Position numbers and translations under genes: made by a program. The notes beneath the pieces were generated by a model, which worked only from the letters and a program-made list of their open reading frames with translations, had not been told where the DNA came from and made no database searches. From Elusimicrobiota bacterium (lineage in GTDB: Bacteria > Elusimicrobiota > Elusimicrobia > Elusimicrobiales > UBA9959), in assembly GCA_030639665.1 (NCBI GenBank), contig DAOWCC010000001.1:1-42609 (forward strand): DNA of 42,609 nucleotides, written 5' to 3'. Numbering within the stretch: position 1 is the first letter of the stretch; every line of letters begins with the position of its first letter. Shown here piece after piece: positions 39,896 to 42,609 of the stretch.

Positions 39896-40672
39896 ATGTA
39901 TCTTCATTACGCGAAAAATATCATAGATATATTTGTTGTTTACGCCATAGTGTACCATTTGATACTCCTTATCAAGGGCACCAGAGCCATGCAGGTAATA
40001 TGGGGAGTTTTTATTCTCGCCATCATTACAGCCATAGCCAAACTTTTAAATTTATCCGCCACCATGTGGATGATGCAGCAATTTTGGCTTGCCGGTATTT
40101 TTCTTTTAATCGTGGTGTTTCAGCCTGAAATTCGTTCCGCTCTCGCTAATATAGGAACCAATCCTTGGGGAAGGATTTTGATGCCGCAAGAATATAAATT
40201 TATAAAAGAAATGATAAGCGCTTTGCGGGCCGCTTCTCACGACAGGACCGGAATGATTATTGTTCTTGAGCAGGATATGGGGCTTAAAGATATTATGGAC
40301 ACCGGCATTATGGTGAACGGAGAAGTAAGCAAAGAGCTTTTGCTCACAGTATTTTTTAATAAGACTCAGCTTCATGACGGGGCGGTAATAATAAGCAATA
40401 ATCGTCTGGTTGCCGCCGGCTGTATATTGCCTTTGACCGAACAAAGAGAGCTTTCAATGATGCTTGGCATGAGGCATAGAGCCGCTCTTGGTCTGAGCGA
40501 AATTTGTGATTCGATTATAATTGTGGTAAGCGAGGAAACGGGGCAAATCGCTTTGGCAAGAAACGGCAAGCTTCAGCAAGCGGTGGATATTGATAAACTT
40601 GAAAATATGCTTTATACTCTTTACCGCTCAAAATCGGAAAAAACTTTACTTAGAAGGCAGTCAAGACAATGA
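39896..40672 (+). CDS. cdaA: Diadenylate cyclase CdaA
   Basis: Makes c-di-AMP from two ATP at the inner membrane. Three hydrophobic N-terminal segments (within residues 1-80) precede the DAC domain. The catalytic DGA motif is D161-G162-A163 in LHDGAVIISNNRLVAAGCILPL, and the RHR motif is in LGMRHRAALGLSE. The 258 residues are normal. AAGGA lies upstream. The stop overlaps the start of a very short gene at 40669, in the place CdaR would occupy. Confidence 0.97.
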   Translation: MYLHYAKNIIDIFVVYAIVYHLILLIKGTRAMQVIWGVFILAIITAIAKLLNLSATMWMMQQFWLAGIFLLIVVFQPEIRSALANIGTNPWGRILMPQEYKFIKEMISALRAASHDRTGMIIVLEQDMGLKDIMDTGIMVNGEVSKELLLTVFFNKTQLHDGAVIISNNRLVAAGCILPLTEQRELSMMLGMRHRAALGLSEICDSIIIVVSEETGQIALARNGKLQQAVDIDKLENMLYTLYRSKSEKTLLRRQSRQ

Positions 40673-40767
40673 ATCTTCCCGAATTTATAGTCAAAAATTG
40701 GCAGATTAAAATCCTCTCGCTTATAATAGCCATCCTTATTTGGTATTTTAAACTCAGCAATATATAG
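40669..40767 (+). CDS. Truncated CdaR (YbbR)-like micro-protein, membrane anchor only
   Basis: A 32-residue frame starts at the ATGA overlap with cdaA and ends at TAG 40765. It begins MNLPEFIVKNWQIKILSLII and continues AILIWYFKLSNI. The NWxxKILSLxxAIxxW pattern is how CdaR proteins begin, just before the signal/membrane helix. The extracellular YbbR domains that should follow are absent, and no continuation is visible in other frames before the repeat at 40826. Either the gene has lost all but its anchor, or the anchor alone is retained to bind CdaA. Confidence 0.65.
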   Translation: MNLPEFIVKNWQIKILSLIIAILIWYFKLSNI

Positions 40768-40825
40768 GTCGCGTTGTTTGTCGTTCTTTTAATAAGTTTC
40801 CATATTTGATAAGTTATCGTAGTAG

Positions 40826-40857
40826 CGGCAGGTTGAGGTCAAGATTAAGGTTGAGAA
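40826..40857. repeat. Family A half-element, copy 6
   Basis: CGGCAGGTTGAGGTCAAG followed by ATTAAGGTTGAG. Only the left arm is evident before the ribosome binding region of the next gene. Confidence 0.65.
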
Positions 40858-40898
40858 AAAAATTTTTATTCTAAAAATAAAAGGAAACGAGGTAAAAA

Positions 40899-42609
40899 AT
40901 GAAAATAAAAAATATTGTTTTAGCCGGAATATTTTTACTGTTTGGAGCGTTCAGCTCAAGTTCAGCCGCTTTTAATCCTGAGGGCTGGGACAGCAATAAT
41001 AATTTTCCTCTTATAGGTTCGCCTAAAGCCAAAAAGGGCGGCGAGTTTAAATATTTCTGGACAAATTTTCCTCCCACATTAAGAACTGAGGGACCAAATT
41101 CACAGTTTGTGCCTAATAGTGAAATTCAGAGTTTGATGTATGAATCCTTGGTAGGTCTTCATCCCGAAACGATGGAATATGTTCCCGGACTTGCAGATTA
41201 TTGGAAAGTGTCCTCTGACAAAAGAAGATTTTCATTTCATATAAATCCGAAAGCCAAATGGTCTGACGGCAGTCAGGTTACTGCCGAGGATGTTGTGGCT
41301 ACTTGGGAATTCAGAACTCGTAAAGATATAAAAGACCCTTTTTCCGTTATGCTTTGGGGTAAGAGTTTTGAAAAACCGGTCGCTGAAAGCAAATATGTGG
41401 TTTCGGTAAAAACGAAAGAGCTTAACTGGCGTTTATTCTTGTATTTCGGAAACATGGCAATATATCCCGCTAAAGAAATAAAAGGGCTTACCGGAGATAA
41501 ATATCTTAAAGACTATAATTGGAAAATGTGGATGGGTTCGGGGCCTTATGAATTAAAGCCCGAGACTATTGTAAAAGAAAATTCCCTGTTTGTTACAAGA
41601 CGCAAAGATTATTGGGCTGAAAAAGAAAGAGCGAATATAGGTCTTAATAATTTTGACAAGATATCATGGAAAGTTATTTTAGATGAAGAATTGGCTTTTG
41701 AGAAATTTAAAAAAGGCGAAATTGACTATTATGTTGTGGGAAAAGCGCAAAGATGGATTGAGGAATGTGATTTTGACAAAATAAAAAAAGGCTGGATTCA
41801 AAAAAGAAAAATTTTTACGCAAGAGCCGAAAGGTCATGGCGGTTTTGTTTTTAATATGAGAAAACCGCCTTTTGATAATAAAAATGTCAGAAAAGCTTTT
41901 GCTTTTCTTGTCAACCGTGAAAGGCTTATAGATAAGCTTTTTTTTAATGAATATGATTATATAGACAGCTATTATCCCGGTGGAGATTGGGGTAATTCCG
42001 ATAATCCGAAAATTCGTTATAATCCGCGCCGAGCCGCAAGGCTTCTTAAAAGAGCCGGTTGGACAAATAGAAACAAAGACGGCTGGCGTGTCAATAAAGA
42101 CGGAGAAATTTTTGAATTGACTCTTGAATATGGTCAGCAAGGGTCTACCAGAATTCATAAGGTTATCAAAGAGGAGATAGAAAAAGCGGGAATTAAATTT
42201 AATCTTAAATTGATTGATTCCAGAACTTTAATGAAAAAAGTCAGTGAACGCAAGTTTACTATTCATTTTCAAAGTTGGAGAGCTACATTGTTTCCAAATC
42301 CGAAGAGTTCGTGGAATTCAGAGCTTGCCGGAGCGCACACAAATAATCTTCCGGGTTTTAAGAATAAAGGAGTGGATGAATTGTGTAAAAAATATAATGT
42401 TACATTTGACAGGGCGGAGCAGAAAAAGATTATAGGGGAAATAGACGGCATAATTTTTAGAGTTCATCCGTATGCTCTTGGATGGTATGGTAATAATAGT
42501 CGTGTTCTTTATGAGAATAAATTCGGACATCCTAAAGAGTATTTTTCAAAAATTGGCGATTACAATGATATAAAAACTTTTTGGTGGTATGATAGGGCAA
42601 AAGAAAAAG
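40899..42609 (+). CDS. Peptide-type ABC transporter substrate-binding protein (SBP_bac_5), 3'-partial
   Basis: The frame from ATG 40899 is open for 570 codons and leaves the window without a stop. A signal peptide ends near SSSAAF (residue 25). The mature part has the family 5 binding-protein pattern: ESLVGLHPETMEYVPGLADYW, FSFHINPKAKWSDGSQVTAEDVV, the domain-two FVFNMRKPPFDNKNVRKAFAF-type segment, and YNPRRAARLLKRAGW. The last resembles the YejA-like branch that handles long peptides, but the ligand is not deducible. GAGG lies seven bases upstream. Permease genes would be expected beyond the window. Confidence 0.92.
   Translation, partial: MKIKNIVLAGIFLLFGAFSSSSAAFNPEGWDSNNNFPLIGSPKAKKGGEFKYFWTNFPPTLRTEGPNSQFVPNSEIQSLMYESLVGLHPETMEYVPGLADYWKVSSDKRRFSFHINPKAKWSDGSQVTAEDVVATWEFRTRKDIKDPFSVMLWGKSFEKPVAESKYVVSVKTKELNWRLFLYFGNMAIYPAKEIKGLTGDKYLKDYNWKMWMGSGPYELKPETIVKENSLFVTRRKDYWAEKERANIGLNNFDKISWKVILDEELAFEKFKKGEIDYYVVGKAQRWIEECDFDKIKKGWIQKRKIFTQEPKGHGGFVFNMRKPPFDNKNVRKAFAFLVNRERLIDKLFFNEYDYIDSYYPGGDWGNSDNPKIRYNPRRAARLLKRAGWTNRNKDGWRVNKDGEIFELTLEYGQQGSTRIHKVIKEEIEKAGIKFNLKLIDSRTLMKKVSERKFTIHFQSWRATLFPNPKSSWNSELAGAHTNNLPGFKNKGVDELCKKYNVTFDRAEQKKIIGEIDGIIFRVHPYALGWYGNNSRVLYENKFGHPKEYFSKIGDYNDIKTFWWYDRAKEK

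Noticed and set aside
1..42609. tRNA, rRNA and CRISPR arrays
   Set aside because: I saw no cloverleaf with a TTCGA-type arm and CCA end, no rRNA stretch, and no regularly spaced identical repeats with unique spacers.

Overview
This is an AT-rich bacterial chromosome segment in which almost every gene lies on the + strand. It holds a nearly complete S10-spc-alpha ribosomal protein cluster, then a rod-shape/cell-wall cluster, then housekeeping and envelope genes. MreBCD-PBP2-RodA, diadenylate cyclase, RNase E/G, zinc-type S4/S14/L36, poly-A-rich coding sequence and many palindromic intergenic repeats suggest a rod-shaped, probably uncultured, Gram-negative-type phylum. I lean weakly towards Elusimicrobiota or Omnitrophota; this is a guess from gene order and style, not a placement.

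Layout. 1-601: an unrecognised gene, possibly cut by the window edge. 602-1233: a gene-free stretch with a strongly folded candidate RNA (771-896), a good sigma70-type promoter (917-945) and a structured leader. 1234-17557: rplC-rplD-rplW-rplB-rpsS-rplV-rpsC-rplP-rpmC-rpsQ-rplN-rplX-rplE-rpsN-rpsH-rplF-rplR-rpsE-rplO-secY-adk-map-infA-rpmJ-rpsM-rpsK-rpsD-rpoA-rplQ. rpsJ (S10) is not upstream of rplC, and rpmD (L30) is missing between rpsE and rplO. rplF is interrupted at a slippery A AAA AAA followed at once by a stop; the rest of L6 continues in the -1 frame. 17558-23437: mreB-mreC-mreD-mrdA-rodA. The PBP2 C-terminus is built from translated repeat sequence. 23648-28543: DUF2344, rng, an AmiC-type amidase and murI, closed by a terminator. 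28616-32012: an orphan HicA-like gene lacking its usual histidine, a lipoprotein, a ComB-like phosphatase, queC, a frameshifted queE and a small unknown protein. 32284-36921: an exported PLD / papain-like hydrolase / PLD cassette, bounded by terminators. 37097-42609: hpt, ftsH, a 389-bp nest of repeats, diadenylate cyclase, a 32-residue remnant or miniature of CdaR, and a peptide-type ABC transporter binding protein that runs off the end.

The most unusual property is the intergenic DNA. Several families of imperfect inverted repeats made of short degenerate words (AGRTTA, TTTGCG, GATTAG, CTAAAYTCT, GRCAGG) sit between genes, even inside ribosomal protein operons. They nest inside one another at 39487-39875, and one type has apparently entered the mrdA reading frame. 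Poly-A tracts carry both visible frameshifts (rplF, queE), so either slippage is used for decoding or the assembly has homopolymer errors.
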